Positions 1 to 8,349 of a DNA stretch of 64,000 bases are shown piece by piece. The DNA is from Caenispirillum salinarum AK4 (GTDB lineage Bacteria > Pseudomonadota > Alphaproteobacteria > Rhodospirillales > Rhodospirillaceae): contig NZ_ANHY01000017.1 of NCBI RefSeq assembly GCF_000315795.1, positions 124,001 to 188,000 of the forward strand, given 5' to 3'. How positions within the stretch are numbered: the first letter of the stretch is position 1; each line of letters opens with the position of its first letter. The notes under the pieces are model-generated. The model did no database searches. It was not told where the DNA came from and saw only the letters and a program-made list of their open reading frames with translations. Position numbers and translations under genes: made by a program.

Positions 1-238
1 GCGCCTTGGCGACGCCCGATCGCTCGAAGATCATGCCCGTCAGGATGAACAGCGGGATGGCGATCAGCGGATACTTGGCGATGCCGTTGTACGTGTTCGT
101 ACCGACGGTTGCCAGGGCGTAGACGTCCAGGCCCAGGTAGATGCCGACGATGCCGGCGAACCCCAATGCCACGGCGATAGGCGTGCCGATGAACAGCAGG
201 GCCGCGAAGCTGAGGAGAAGGGCCGCGCCGGCGGTCAT
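1..238 (-). CDS. dctM: TRAP transporter large membrane subunit DctM, 5' part (cut by window edge)
   Basis: This is the N-terminal 79 codons of the 12-helix permease of a tripartite ATP-independent periplasmic (TRAP) transporter, which imports organic acids using a sodium gradient. The translation begins MTAGAALLLSFAALLFIGTP and contains the G-x-P-I-A-V-A-L-G-F-A-G and Y-P-L-I-A-I-P-L-F-I-L-T-G-M-I-F-E-R-S-G stretches typical of DctM N-termini. The start ATG (238-236) overlaps the dctQ stop as ATGA, so it is translationally coupled to the small subunit. The 3' end lies outside the window. Assignment to DctM is secure from sequence and context; the substrate is not determined. Confidence 0.93.
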   Translation of the reverse strand, partial: MTAGAALLLSFAALLFIGTPIAVALGFAGIVGIYLGLDVYALATVGTNTYNGIAKYPLIAIPLFILTGMIFERSGVAKA

Positions 239-819
239 GCCCCGCGTCCTCCATCACGGTTCCGGCGGGGGCGCAGGGCGAGCCAGGCGCGCTCCAGCAC
301 GCGGAACAGGATGACCGCCGACAGGATCGGCAGCCACATGGTGTAGAGCCAGTTGGGATAGCCAAGCCCCGCCGAGACGGTCTCGTAGGTGAACTCGTCC
401 CAGGCGAACAGCGCGCCATAGTACAGCACCATGGAAAAGACCAGCGTGGTGATGGCCAGCGTCAACAGCTCGGCCGCCAGCCGCAGGGGCTTGGGCATGC
501 GCTCCAGGAAGAAGGTGATCTTGATATGGTCGTGGCGGGCAAAGGCGACCGCCGCCCCCAGCAGCGTCATCACCACCAGCAGGAAGACGGAGAACTCTTC
601 CGTGAAGGCGAAGGAGGCGTTGGTGGCGTAGCGCACCACCACGTTCGCCAGGCTGATGACGCAGATCAGCGCCATCGCCAGGGCGGCCAGCGCTTCCTCC
701 ACCTTCAGCGGCACCTTGGGCGGCGGCGGGGGATCGGCATCGGCGGGGCCCTGCGGGCCGTACAGCGCCTTGTCGTCGACGCCGCCGCCACCGGAAGACG
801 AAGGGGGCGTGTCGCTCAC
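235..819 (-). CDS. dctQ: TRAP transporter small membrane subunit DctQ
   Basis: This 194-residue inner-membrane protein is the four-helix small permease subunit that pairs with DctM. A soluble Gly/Pro-rich N-terminus (residues 1-38) precedes four hydrophobic segments near 40-63, 75-92, 110-133 and 158-176. The E-E-x-x-x-x-L-L-V-V-M-T-L-L-G-A-A-V-A-F motif followed by a charged H-D-H-I-K-I is characteristic of DctQ. The N-terminal extension is longer than usual for the family. The start is GTG at 819, overlapping the stop of the upstream isomerase gene as GTGA; no clear Shine-Dalgarno is visible, so translation probably depends on coupling. It ends in an ATGA overlap with dctM. Confidence 0.92.
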   Translation of the reverse strand: MSDTPPSSSGGGGVDDKALYGPQGPADADPPPPPKVPLKVEEALAALAMALICVISLANVVVRYATNASFAFTEEFSVFLLVVMTLLGAAVAFARHDHIKITFFLERMPKPLRLAAELLTLAITTLVFSMVLYYGALFAWDEFTYETVSAGLGYPNWLYTMWLPILSAVILFRVLERAWLALRPRRNRDGGRGA

Positions 820-1172
820 GAGGAAACCTGTTTGCGGTAGGTGTCGGTGTCCATGTCGCGCACCTCCACCGACAGGTTCACGCCCGGCTTGCCCTCCACG
901 GCGCCGGCGAGGCGGGCGAGGACGGCTTCGGCGAGCGCGCCCTTGGCCTCGGCCGTGCGGCCCTTCAGCAGGCCGATCTCGGCGTGCATCGTGAAGCCTT
1001 CAGCCGCGCCGTCCGCGACGATCACGTCGCCGACGTTGATGACGCGGCTCTTGCAGGCGTCCATGGTGGCCTTGGCGTGCTCCACGCACAGGCGGTGGAT
1101 GGACAGCGCCAATTGCCCCGGCTCGAAGGCGCCGGCCAGGTTGGCGGAATGCTCGATGCGGATTTGCGGCAT
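816..1172 (-). CDS. 5-carboxymethyl-2-hydroxymuconate isomerase (HpaF/CHMI) family tautomerase
   Basis: This 118-residue small protein of the tautomerase superfamily begins M-P-Q-I-R-I-E-H-S-A-N. The Pro directly after the initiator Met is the catalytic N-terminal base of this family. The overall pattern (A-M-D-A-C-K-S-R-V near residue 38, then H-A-E-I-G-L-L-K-G-R near 63) resembles 5-carboxymethyl-2-hydroxymuconate delta-isomerase of the homoprotocatechuate pathway. Its ATG has an upstream AAGGAACC-type site. It sits inside the TRAP operon between dctP and dctQ and overlaps dctQ by 4 bp, which suggests the imported solute is an unsaturated or aromatic-derived carboxylate. No other homoprotocatechuate genes are in the window, so the substrate is inferred only. 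Confidence 0.8.
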   Translation of the reverse strand: MPQIRIEHSANLAGAFEPGQLALSIHRLCVEHAKATMDACKSRVINVGDVIVADGAAEGFTMHAEIGLLKGRTAEAKGALAEAVLARLAGAVEGKPGVNLSVEVRDMDTDTYRKQVSS

Positions 1173-1279
1173 GGTGGATGGTTCCTTGGGGAGAGGGGCG
1201 GGGCGGCTGACGGAGCGTGCGGGCTGCTGCCTCAGCCGGTGTTCGCCGGAGGTGCTGCAAGAGCGGCCGACTGCGTGCG

Positions 1280-1362
1280 TGGGTCCCTGCTTTCGCAGGG
1301 ACGACGGAGATTTTTTGCCATAGTTGAATGACCGTCATTCCTGCGAAAGCAGGAATCCACAT
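1280..1362. repeat. REP doublet (REPIN-like): two inverted GC-rich hairpins
   Basis: Two copies of a short palindrome lie in opposite orientation about 35 bp apart. Copy 1 (1284-1301) has arms TCCCTGC/GCAGGGA around TTTC; copy 2 (1337-1356) has arms ATTCCTGC/GCAGGAAT around GAAA. Copy 1 read on the minus strand gives CGTCCCTGCGAAAGCAGGGA, matching copy 2 read on plus. The pair lies between the stop of dctP and the start of the isomerase gene in the same transcription direction. A second doublet of the same family is at 36017-36101. Confidence 0.85.
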
Positions 1363-1411
1363 CCGCTGCCGGACAACTTCCGGCACGCTGCCGGCCGCCC
1401 TGGACCGTCCC

Positions 1412-2443
1412 TTACCGGTTGGCGATGCTCTCTTCGGCCTTCTTGACCAGTTCCGGCCCGATCTTCTGGGCCCAGTCGTCATAGACGCCGCGGGTGGCAT
1501 CCACGAAAGCCTGGCGCTGTTCCGGCGTCAGCTCGGTGACTTCAGTGCCCAGGCTGCGGATTTCCTCGATCAGCGACTGGTCGTCCTCGGTCAGGCCGGC
1601 GCGCGCGGCCTTGATGCCGATCTTGCCGGCGTCGACAGCGGCCTGGCGGACGATCTCCTGGTCTTCCGGCGAGAAGCTTTCCCACACGCGCTTGTTGATG
1701 GCGAAGATCAGGGGGTCGGCCATGTAGTGCCACAGCGTGATGTGGTCCTGCCCGATGGTGTCCATCTTGGCCAGCTTGTAGATGATGAGCGGGTTTTCCT
1801 GGCCGTCGACGGCGCCGGTGGTCAGCGCCGGCTTGGCGTCGGCCCAGCTCATCTGCGTCGGGTTGGCGCCCAGTGCGGTGAAGGTGTCGTTGAACAGCGG
1901 CGAGCCGACCACGCGCATCTTCAGGCCCGCCATGTCGTCCGGCGAGGTGATGGGCTTCTGGCTGTTGGTGACCTCGCGGAAGCCGTTCTCGGCCCAGGCG
2001 AGCGGCACCACGCCCTGCTTCTCGATGGCGGCGAAGATGTCCTCGCCCACCGGCCCCTGGGTCAGGGCGTCCAGCGCGGCGTAGTCGGGCATGAGGAAGG
2101 GCAGGGAGAACAGGTTCAGTTCCTTCACCTGCGGCGACCAGTTGATGGTCGAGCCCACCGCCATGTCGATGATGCCCTGGCGCATGGCGGTGAATTCCTT
2201 GGTCTGGTCGCCCTGCACCAGCTGCGTGCCGGGGTAGACCTTCATGGAGATGCGCCCGTCGGTGCGCTCGTCCACCAGCTTCACCCACTCCTCGGCGGCG
2301 ATGCCCCAGGGGAAGGGACTGCCGAGCACGGTCGAGACCTTGTACTCGTCCTTGTAATCGGCGGCGGTGGCGGCGGTGGTCAGGCCCGGCAGGGCCACGG
2401 CGGCGGCGACCAGCGCCCCCAGAACTCCCTTGAACATGCTCAT
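1412..2443 (-). CDS. dctP: TRAP transporter substrate-binding protein DctP
   Basis: This 343-residue periplasmic solute receptor delivers substrate to DctQM. A signal peptide (MSMFKGVLGALVAAAVALPG, cleavage around A-T-A-A-D at residue 28) is followed by the DctP fold. Visible family features are F-P-W-G-I-A-A-E-E-W near residue 43, M-A-V-G-S-T near 93, L-P-F-L-M-P near 112, and the M-R-V-V-G-S-P-L segment near 178 carrying the Arg that binds substrate carboxylate in this family. The ATG at 2443 was chosen over the ATG at 2458 because GAGGAA sits 7-8 nt upstream of it and nothing suitable precedes the other. The REP doublet downstream may allow more receptor than permease to be made. Confidence 0.93.
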   Translation of the reverse strand: MSMFKGVLGALVAAAVALPGLTTAATAADYKDEYKVSTVLGSPFPWGIAAEEWVKLVDERTDGRISMKVYPGTQLVQGDQTKEFTAMRQGIIDMAVGSTINWSPQVKELNLFSLPFLMPDYAALDALTQGPVGEDIFAAIEKQGVVPLAWAENGFREVTNSQKPITSPDDMAGLKMRVVGSPLFNDTFTALGANPTQMSWADAKPALTTGAVDGQENPLIIYKLAKMDTIGQDHITLWHYMADPLIFAINKRVWESFSPEDQEIVRQAAVDAGKIGIKAARAGLTEDDQSLIEEIRSLGTEVTELTPEQRQAFVDATRGVYDDWAQKIGPELVKKAEESIANR

Positions 2444-2552
2444 ATGGCGTTTCCTCATTGCGCGACAGTAACCGATTCGGCTGCACGGAGATTAGCCGTT
2501 CGCACCGTTCAAGCGCAATGAAAGGAATGGCTGCCCGATCCGGTACGCAAGA

Positions 2553-3491
2553 TCAGGAGGCGATGGCATCCGCCCGCGCGTCCCGCAGCTGATCGCGCAG
2601 GGTCCTTACCGCGTGCAGCACGTGCGGGCGGGCTTCGTCGCTCCGATGGGCCAGATGCACTGACAGGCGGAAACGTGCCTCCACCTCCGGCGGCAGCCGG
2701 CGGTATGCGACGCCCCGCCGACGCACGGCCTCCAGCGACAGCGGCACGAAGGCCACCCCCTCACCCGCGGCGACCTTGTTCAGCAGGGCGGCGCGGTGCG
2801 GTGGCTTGGGGCGCCGCGAGGGGGCGTAGCCGGCGGCGGCGAAGACGGCCTCCGCTGTATCATAAAGCACCGGATTGTCCATGCGCCGGAACCAGAACAG
2901 CGGCAGGTCCCCCAGGTCCGCGAACGTCAGCCGCCCGGCGGCGCTGGGCGGCAGGCGCGTTTCCGCGATGGCGACCATCATGGGTTCGTCGAACAGGGGT
3001 GCCATGACCAGGTCCGGCGGACACTCCGGCGGCTCGGCGACCAGGGCCAGGTCAAGGCGGCGGTCCTGAAGCTGCTCGATCAGCGCGCGGGAGGGGCCGT
3101 AGGTTTCGCAGACGGTTCCTGCGCCGTCCTCCGTTCCGGTCAGCAGGGTTTCCAGGTCGGGAAAGACGCTGGGGTCGACCACCCGCGTCAGCCCCACCAC
3201 CAGCCGTCGCACCGCCGGTCCGCCGGCCGCTCTCGCCAAGTCCACCGCGTCTTCGAGCATCGCGAGTGCGGCGCGGGCCGGTGCCACCATGGCCGCGCCG
3301 GCCGGCGTCAGCGCGACAGAGCGGGGTGAGCGGTCGAACAGGCGCGCGCCCACCAGGTTTTCCAGGGCCTGGATCTGCCGCGACAGGGGCGGTTGCGACA
3401 GGTTCAGCCGCTCTGCAGCCCTCCGGAAGTTTAACTCTTCCGCCACGGTGAGAAAACATTCGAGCTGCCGGGGAGACGGGTGGCCGGGCAT
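2553..3491 (-). CDS. LysR-family transcriptional regulator
   Basis: This 312-residue regulator has an N-terminal winged helix-turn-helix (residues 5-65: R-Q-L-E-C-F-L-T-V-A-E-E-L-N-F-R-R-A-A-E-R-L, then S-Q-P-P-L-S-R-Q-I-Q-A-L-E) and a C-terminal LysR effector-binding domain (about 90-295). The ATG at 3491 has a GAGG site upstream; the longer TTG start at 3527 has none. It is divergent from the glutathione S-transferase gene, and a perfect T-N11-A dyad at 3555-3569 lies between them, so control of the GST/MFS genes is the simplest reading. It also lies just upstream of the TRAP operon on the same strand and could regulate that instead. The effector is unknown. Confidence 0.92.
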   Translation of the reverse strand: MPGHPSPRQLECFLTVAEELNFRRAAERLNLSQPPLSRQIQALENLVGARLFDRSPRSVALTPAGAAMVAPARAALAMLEDAVDLARAAGGPAVRRLVVGLTRVVDPSVFPDLETLLTGTEDGAGTVCETYGPSRALIEQLQDRRLDLALVAEPPECPPDLVMAPLFDEPMMVAIAETRLPPSAAGRLTFADLGDLPLFWFRRMDNPVLYDTAEAVFAAAGYAPSRRPKPPHRAALLNKVAAGEGVAFVPLSLEAVRRRGVAYRRLPPEVEARFRLSVHLAHRSDEARPHVLHAVRTLRDQLRDARADAIAS

Positions 3492-3554
3492 GGGAAGACC
3501 TCGCGGGTGCGGGGAATGAGCCGGCAACGATACCAGGGCGAAGCACCTCCGGCG

Positions 3555-3569
3555 ATACCGTTTCGGTAT
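3555..3569. promoter_or_regulatory. Candidate LysR-type operator (T-N11-A dyad)
   Basis: The 15-bp sequence ATACCGTTTCGGTAT is a perfect inverted repeat (6-bp arms, 3-bp centre) and fits the LysR-box rule T-N11-A (T at 3556, A at 3568). It lies in the divergent space between the LysR regulator (start 3491) and the GST gene (start 3640), 71 bp from the GST start. Confidence 0.65.
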
Positions 3570-3639
3570 TGCTCAAGCGGTCATTCCCCGGCTCTTGGCA
3601 CTGTCGCAGCATGGCCGCCCATGCGAACAGGAGGATGCC

Positions 3640-4317
3640 GTGACGACTGACCCGCGCTACACCCTGATCTCGTTTTCCGTGTGCCCGTTCGTCATGCGGG
3701 CGCGACTGGTGCTGACGCTGAAGGGCGTGCCCCACACCACCACCATGATCGATGTGGCCGACAAGCCGGACTGGTTTCTGGCGCTGTCGCCGCTCGGCAA
3801 GGTTCCGGTTCTGCGTGTCGACGGCGCGCAGGTGCTGTTCGAAAGCCAGGTCATCTGCGAGTACCTGGACGAAACCACGCCCGGCAGCCTGCACTCCGAC
3901 GACCCGCTGGAGCGCGCCCGCGATCGCGCGTGGATCGAATTCGCGACATCGCTGATCCTGACGGGGTTCGGCCACCTGACCGCGCAGGACGATCGTGCCC
4001 AGGCGCAAACCCGCCCCGCCTTCGACCGCATGCTGGCGAACCTGGAAGGCCGCCTGGGGAACGGACCGTTCTTCAACGGCGAACGGTTCATGATGATCGA
4101 CGCCGCCTATGCGCCCTTCTTCGTGCAGATGGACGCCGTGAAGCGGATCGCCGACGTGGACCTGCTGGCTTCGGCGCCGGGGCTGAGGCACTGGTCGGAT
4201 GCGCTGCTGGCCCACGACGCCGTGCAAGCGGTGGTGCCCGCGTCGTTCGCCGAAGCGTTGGCCGACGTGCTGCGGAGCAAGGGCTCGGCCTATGTCGCGC
4301 CGGCACCGGCGGCCTGA
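3640..4317 (+). CDS. Glutathione S-transferase family protein
   Basis: This 225-residue cytosolic protein has a thioredoxin-fold N-terminal domain (about 1-80) and an all-helical C-terminal domain (about 90-215). The N-terminal active-site region reads S-F-S-V-C-P-F-V-M-R-A-R, with a Cys-Pro-Phe motif like omega-class GSTs and SspA-like proteins; the glutathione-binding V-P-V-L and E-S-Q-V-I-C-E-Y-L motifs follow. The GTG start at 3640 was chosen because AGGAGG lies 6 nt upstream; an in-frame TTG at 3595 would add residues lacking family character. The MFS gene follows 21 bp later, so the two are probably co-transcribed under the divergent LysR regulator. The physiological substrate cannot be read from the sequence. 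Confidence 0.9.
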   Translation: MTTDPRYTLISFSVCPFVMRARLVLTLKGVPHTTTMIDVADKPDWFLALSPLGKVPVLRVDGAQVLFESQVICEYLDETTPGSLHSDDPLERARDRAWIEFATSLILTGFGHLTAQDDRAQAQTRPAFDRMLANLEGRLGNGPFFNGERFMMIDAAYAPFFVQMDAVKRIADVDLLASAPGLRHWSDALLAHDAVQAVVPASFAEALADVLRSKGSAYVAPAPAA

Positions 4318-4338
4318 CGACGGGAGGACGCCCCGGCC

Positions 4339-5484
4339 ATGTCCCTTTTCATCCGAAGCCTTCTGACGCTGGTGCCCTTCGGCGTGCTGGTGCTGTCGAA
4401 CATCTACATCGTCATGCCCAACTCGGTGGCGCTGGGCGCGCTCTATGGCCGCCCGCCCGCCGACGTGCAGGTGATGAACACGGCCTTTTCCTTCGCCTAT
4501 GCCATCGGCTTCCTGTTCTGGGGGCCGCTGTCGGACGGACTGGGGAAGATCCGCACGATCGTCATCGGCGCAGGGCTGACGGCCGCGGTGACGCTTGCCA
4601 TGCCGCTGGTGCTGGACAGCTTCACGGGGTTCGCCGCCGCGCGCGTGGCGCAAGGGTTCGCCGCCGCCAGCTTCGCGCCGGCCGCCCTTTCGTGGGTGGG
4701 GGCGATGATCCCGGCCGAGCGCCGCTTCGTCGCCACGGCGGCCGTCACCACGTCGTTCCTGCTGTCCGGCGTCATCGGCCAGTGGATCGGCGCCGCGCTG
4801 GGCATGGAGGGTGCGCTTTGGGCATTGGGTGCGGCCTATGTCGTCCTGGCCGGTATCGTATCCACCTTCCCCGAGGGCGATGGCGGCGGTGTTCGGACGC
4901 TGGCGGCCCTCGCCGGGAATCTGAGGCGGATGCCGAGGCTGATCCTGGCGGGCCGCGCCCTGCCGTACTTCCTGGCGACCTTCGCGGCGCTGGGCGTTTT
5001 CGTGGCCCTGTACACAAGCCTGAACATTCGCGCGGTCGTCGGCGGCGCGGCCATGGAGACCCTGCGCGCGGTGGCGATCATCGCCATGCTGTTCTCGGTG
5101 GTGGTCGGCGCGCGGCTTCGCCTGCCTCCCATGACGAGCCTGGGACCGGTGCTGCTGATCGAGGCGGCCCTTCTCGCGGCTCACCTGGCGCTTCCGGTCC
5201 TGCCGTCCTGGGCCGCCGCCGCGCTGCACTTCGGCTTCGTTCTCATGCTGGCGCTGTCCTTCCCGCTGATCGTCTCCTGCATCATGCAGGCGACCGAGCC
5301 GGCACTGCGGGGCACCGCCATGGCCGCCTACACCTTCGTGCTGTTCCTGGGCGTCAGTCTGGGCGCCTGGGCGGCGTCAACCTTGCAGTTCCAGGAGGTC
5401 ACCCTTGCGTATGCCTGCACGCTTGCTGTTTGCGCCGGTCTTGGCGGTCTTGTGGTTGTCCGCCGCCAGCCCAGCGCCCGCTGA
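4339..5484 (+). CDS. MFS transporter
   Basis: This 381-residue integral membrane protein has about 12 hydrophobic segments and a G-P-L-S-D-G-L-G-K-I-R loop between helices 2 and 3, the signature motif A of the major facilitator superfamily (G-x-x-x-D-R/G-x-G-R/K). Helix 4 carries the R-V-A-Q-G-F segment. GGGAGGACG precedes the ATG by about 7 nt. The gene follows the GST with a 21-bp gap, suggesting a detoxification or export pair. The substrate is unknown. The 3' end may overlap the next gene if that gene uses its upstream start (see the next CDS). Confidence 0.88.
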   Translation: MSLFIRSLLTLVPFGVLVLSNIYIVMPNSVALGALYGRPPADVQVMNTAFSFAYAIGFLFWGPLSDGLGKIRTIVIGAGLTAAVTLAMPLVLDSFTGFAAARVAQGFAAASFAPAALSWVGAMIPAERRFVATAAVTTSFLLSGVIGQWIGAALGMEGALWALGAAYVVLAGIVSTFPEGDGGGVRTLAALAGNLRRMPRLILAGRALPYFLATFAALGVFVALYTSLNIRAVVGGAAMETLRAVAIIAMLFSVVVGARLRLPPMTSLGPVLLIEAALLAAHLALPVLPSWAAAALHFGFVLMLALSFPLIVSCIMQATEPALRGTAMAAYTFVLFLGVSLGAWAASTLQFQEVTLAYACTLAVCAGLGGLVVVRRQPSAR

Positions 5485-5524
5485 GACCCTATCCGCTTCC
5501 CGTCACGACGAAGGAGGACCCGAC

Positions 5525-6073
5525 ATGACCGTCGCGACCCAGCATCCCATCGAACGGGACCTGGACGCCCTGAAGGACTTCAAGGTAGTTGAAACCCGGT
5601 CCGTCACCCACGACGGCACGCCGGCCATCCTGGTCCGCCGTGAGCGCGCCGATGGCGTCAGCGCCGGATTGGGCGGCGAGCACGTTTCGACGCTCGTCGC
5701 CGACGACGGCCGCCTGCTCGGCGTCACCCACATGCGCGCCGACCTGGCCGGACTGCCGACCGTCAGCCGCGAGCGTGCGGCCGAGGTGGCGGAAGAATTC
5801 CTCCTCCGCCACGCGCCCGACCTGATGGACGCGCGCGAGGTCCTGTGGATCGACGCACACCCGGAGACTGTCCGCGTCGAGGGAGGCGAGACCCAGGTTA
5901 CGGGAATGAAGGTCAAGCAGCGCGACACGCGCACCGGCCTGTACTTCTGGGTGATCGTCGGCGGCGATGGGAGTGTCGTCACCTTCGAGCGCGACATCTA
6001 CTGGATCACCTTTCCGGGCAAGCGCCGGACCGAAAAGTGGCTGCACGATTCCTGGCGCGTGGCCGGCGGCTGA
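5525..6073 (+). CDS. Uncharacterised protein (start ambiguous: cytosolic or secreted form)
   Basis: I do not recognise a named family. From the ATG at 5525, preceded by a strong AAGGAGGA site, the protein has 182 residues: a mixed alpha/beta sequence with strands such as G-L-Y-F-W-V-I-V-G-G-D-G-S-V-V-T-F-E-R-D and one helix of the A-A-E-V-A-E-E-F-L type. This resembles a PepSY/YcdB-like layout without a firm match. An in-frame upstream start (ATG 5411, inside the last codons of the MFS gene) would add a convincing signal peptide: MPARLLFAPVLAVLWLSAAS followed by P-A-P-A-E-T. Both forms may be real. It closes the GST-MFS operon; the convergent histidine kinase gene ends 7 bp downstream. Confidence 0.7.
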   Translation: MTVATQHPIERDLDALKDFKVVETRSVTHDGTPAILVRRERADGVSAGLGGEHVSTLVADDGRLLGVTHMRADLAGLPTVSRERAAEVAEEFLLRHAPDLMDAREVLWIDAHPETVRVEGGETQVTGMKVKQRDTRTGLYFWVIVGGDGSVVTFERDIYWITFPGKRRTEKWLHDSWRVAGG

Positions 6074-6080
6074 TCGGGGG

Positions 6081-7446
6081 TCAGGCTTTTTCCGTCGCCG
6101 GGAATACCAGCCGTGCCGCCAGGCCCGGCGCCGCGTCGTCCAGTTCCAGCGCCGCGCCGTGGCTGCGGGCGATCGCCGAGACCAGTGCCAGGCCAAGCCC
6201 GTTTCCGGGGGTGGAGCGGCTGGCGTCCAGGCGGACGAAGCGGTCCGTCACGCGCTCCCGGTCCTCCGGCGCGATGCCGGGGCCGGTGTCGCGGACCTCC
6301 AGCACCGGGCCGTGATCCTCCGACGGCGGCAGGACGGAAACACGCACCGCACCGCCCGCCGGCGTGTACTTCACGGCGTTGTCCAGCAGGTTGGAGAGCG
6401 CCTGGAACAGAAGTTCGCGGCTGCCGTGGACACTCACGCCCGCCATGGGTCCGGCGGTGAGCGACAGGCCCTCCTCTTCCGCCAGGGGCTCGTAGAGGTC
6501 GGCGGCGTCCTCCACCAGGGCGCCCAGGTCGACCTCCACCGCGTCCTTCAGCCGCACGCCGGACTCGGCCTCGGCGATGGACAGAAGGGCGTTGAAGGTC
6601 GCCAGCAGGCCGTCGGCCTCGGCCAGAACGGCGGCGCAGGTGTCGCGCAGGTCGTCCTCGCTGCCGCCTTGGGTCACGGCCGTTTCAAGCTGCGCGCGCA
6701 TGCGTGTCAGCGGACTGCGCAGGTCGTGGGCGACGTTGTTGGAGACCGTGCGGATGCCGGTCATCAGCCGCTCGATCTGGTCGAGCATGGCGTTGAGCGT
6801 CGCCGCCAGGCGGTCGAACTCGTCGCCCGAGCCGGTGGTGCTCATGCGGTGGGAGACATCGCCGCGCATGATGGTCTCGGCGCCGCGCGAAATGCCGTCG
6901 ATGCGCGCCAGCACCCGCCGGCTGACCAGCGCCCCGCCGCCCAGGCCCAGGATCAGCGTCCCCGCCAGCGCCCAGCCCATGGCTTCCGCCATCAGGTCCT
7001 GGAAGCGGTCCAGCGCGCGGGTGTCGCGGCCGACCAGCAGGTGGAAGCCCGCCGGCAGGCGAAAGGCCTTCGCGCGGCCGTAGGCGGCCTCCGTCCCGTC
7101 GCCGGCCAGCGGGAACATGACCCAGCTGCCCTGTTCGGTCGCGTTGGCCGGCCAGGCGGACACGTTGCCGGAAATCGGCCGGAACTTTGGGTCGGTCAGC
7201 AGGTAGAGCGACCCCGAGACGTTTGCCGGCCCGGTACGCCGCTCGATGGCTTCCACCAGGCCCCCCAGGCCGCGGGTGTTGTAGTGCTGGGCCAGGGCGT
7301 CGATGTCGGACGTAATGGCTTCGTCGATGGTGCGGCTGATGTTCTGCGCCGTCGTCCAGTAGATGGCCGTCAGCAGCAGCAGCACGCTCAGGCCGAACAC
7401 CGCGGTGTAGGCCAGCGTCAGACGGAAGGCCGACGTCTTCAGGAAC

Positions 7447-7454
<8 letters not shown>
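6081..7454 (-). CDS. Two-component sensor histidine kinase (HAMP, EnvZ/CusS-like)
   Basis: This 457-residue inner-membrane sensor has a first transmembrane helix near residues 9-31, a periplasmic sensor region to about 158, a second helix near 160-179, a HAMP linker, and the dimerisation H-box N-N-V-A-H-D-L-R-S-P-L-T-R with phospho-acceptor His at about 243. The ATPase domain shows N-L-L-D-N-A-V-K-Y-T-P (N-box), D-T-G-P-G-I-A (G1) and G-N-G-L-G-L-A-L-V (G2). The ATG at 7454 overlaps the regulator stop by 8 bp; a GTG at 7460 is possible. It pairs with the response regulator immediately upstream. The signal is unknown; the degP neighbour hints at envelope stress. Confidence 0.94.
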
Positions 7455-8124
<670 letters not shown>

Positions 8125-8149
8125 GGTGTGATGTCCCCCGTTTCATGCG

Positions 8150-8204
8150 CCCTGGCGCGTTGCGCCAGGGCTGCGTTCAGGCGCCACGCAGGCTTACGCG
8201 CCTG
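8150..8204. promoter_or_regulatory. Two adjacent inverted repeats upstream of the response regulator
   Basis: The first repeat (8150-8170) is CCCTGGCGC-GTT-GCGCCAGGG, a 9-bp perfect stem with a 3-nt loop, 25 bp before the regulator ATG. The second (8178-8204) has 7-bp arms CAGGCGC/GCGCCTG around 13 nt. They may be operators or leader hairpins of the two-component operon; neither has a T-run, so termination is less likely. Confidence 0.45.
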
Positions 8205-8291
8205 ACCGGCGCGGGGACGCGGTCGCGACCCTATTCGCCTTTTCCGGTCGAACATGCCCGGCAAAGGCTCTGCCCCCTCAACGCGCGAACA

Positions 8292-8320
8292 CCCGCGCCC
8301 GGTTGGAAGCCGGGCGCGGG
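8292..8320 (-). terminator. Hairpin terminator after degP
   Basis: An 11-bp perfect GC stem (CCCGCGCCCGG / CCGGGCGCGGG) encloses a 7-nt loop and begins 30 bp beyond the degP stop. It lacks a U-tract, as is common in GC-rich genomes, so termination strength is uncertain. Confidence 0.6.
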
Positions 8321-8349
8321 GTCCGCGATGGACTGTATATGGAGAGACC

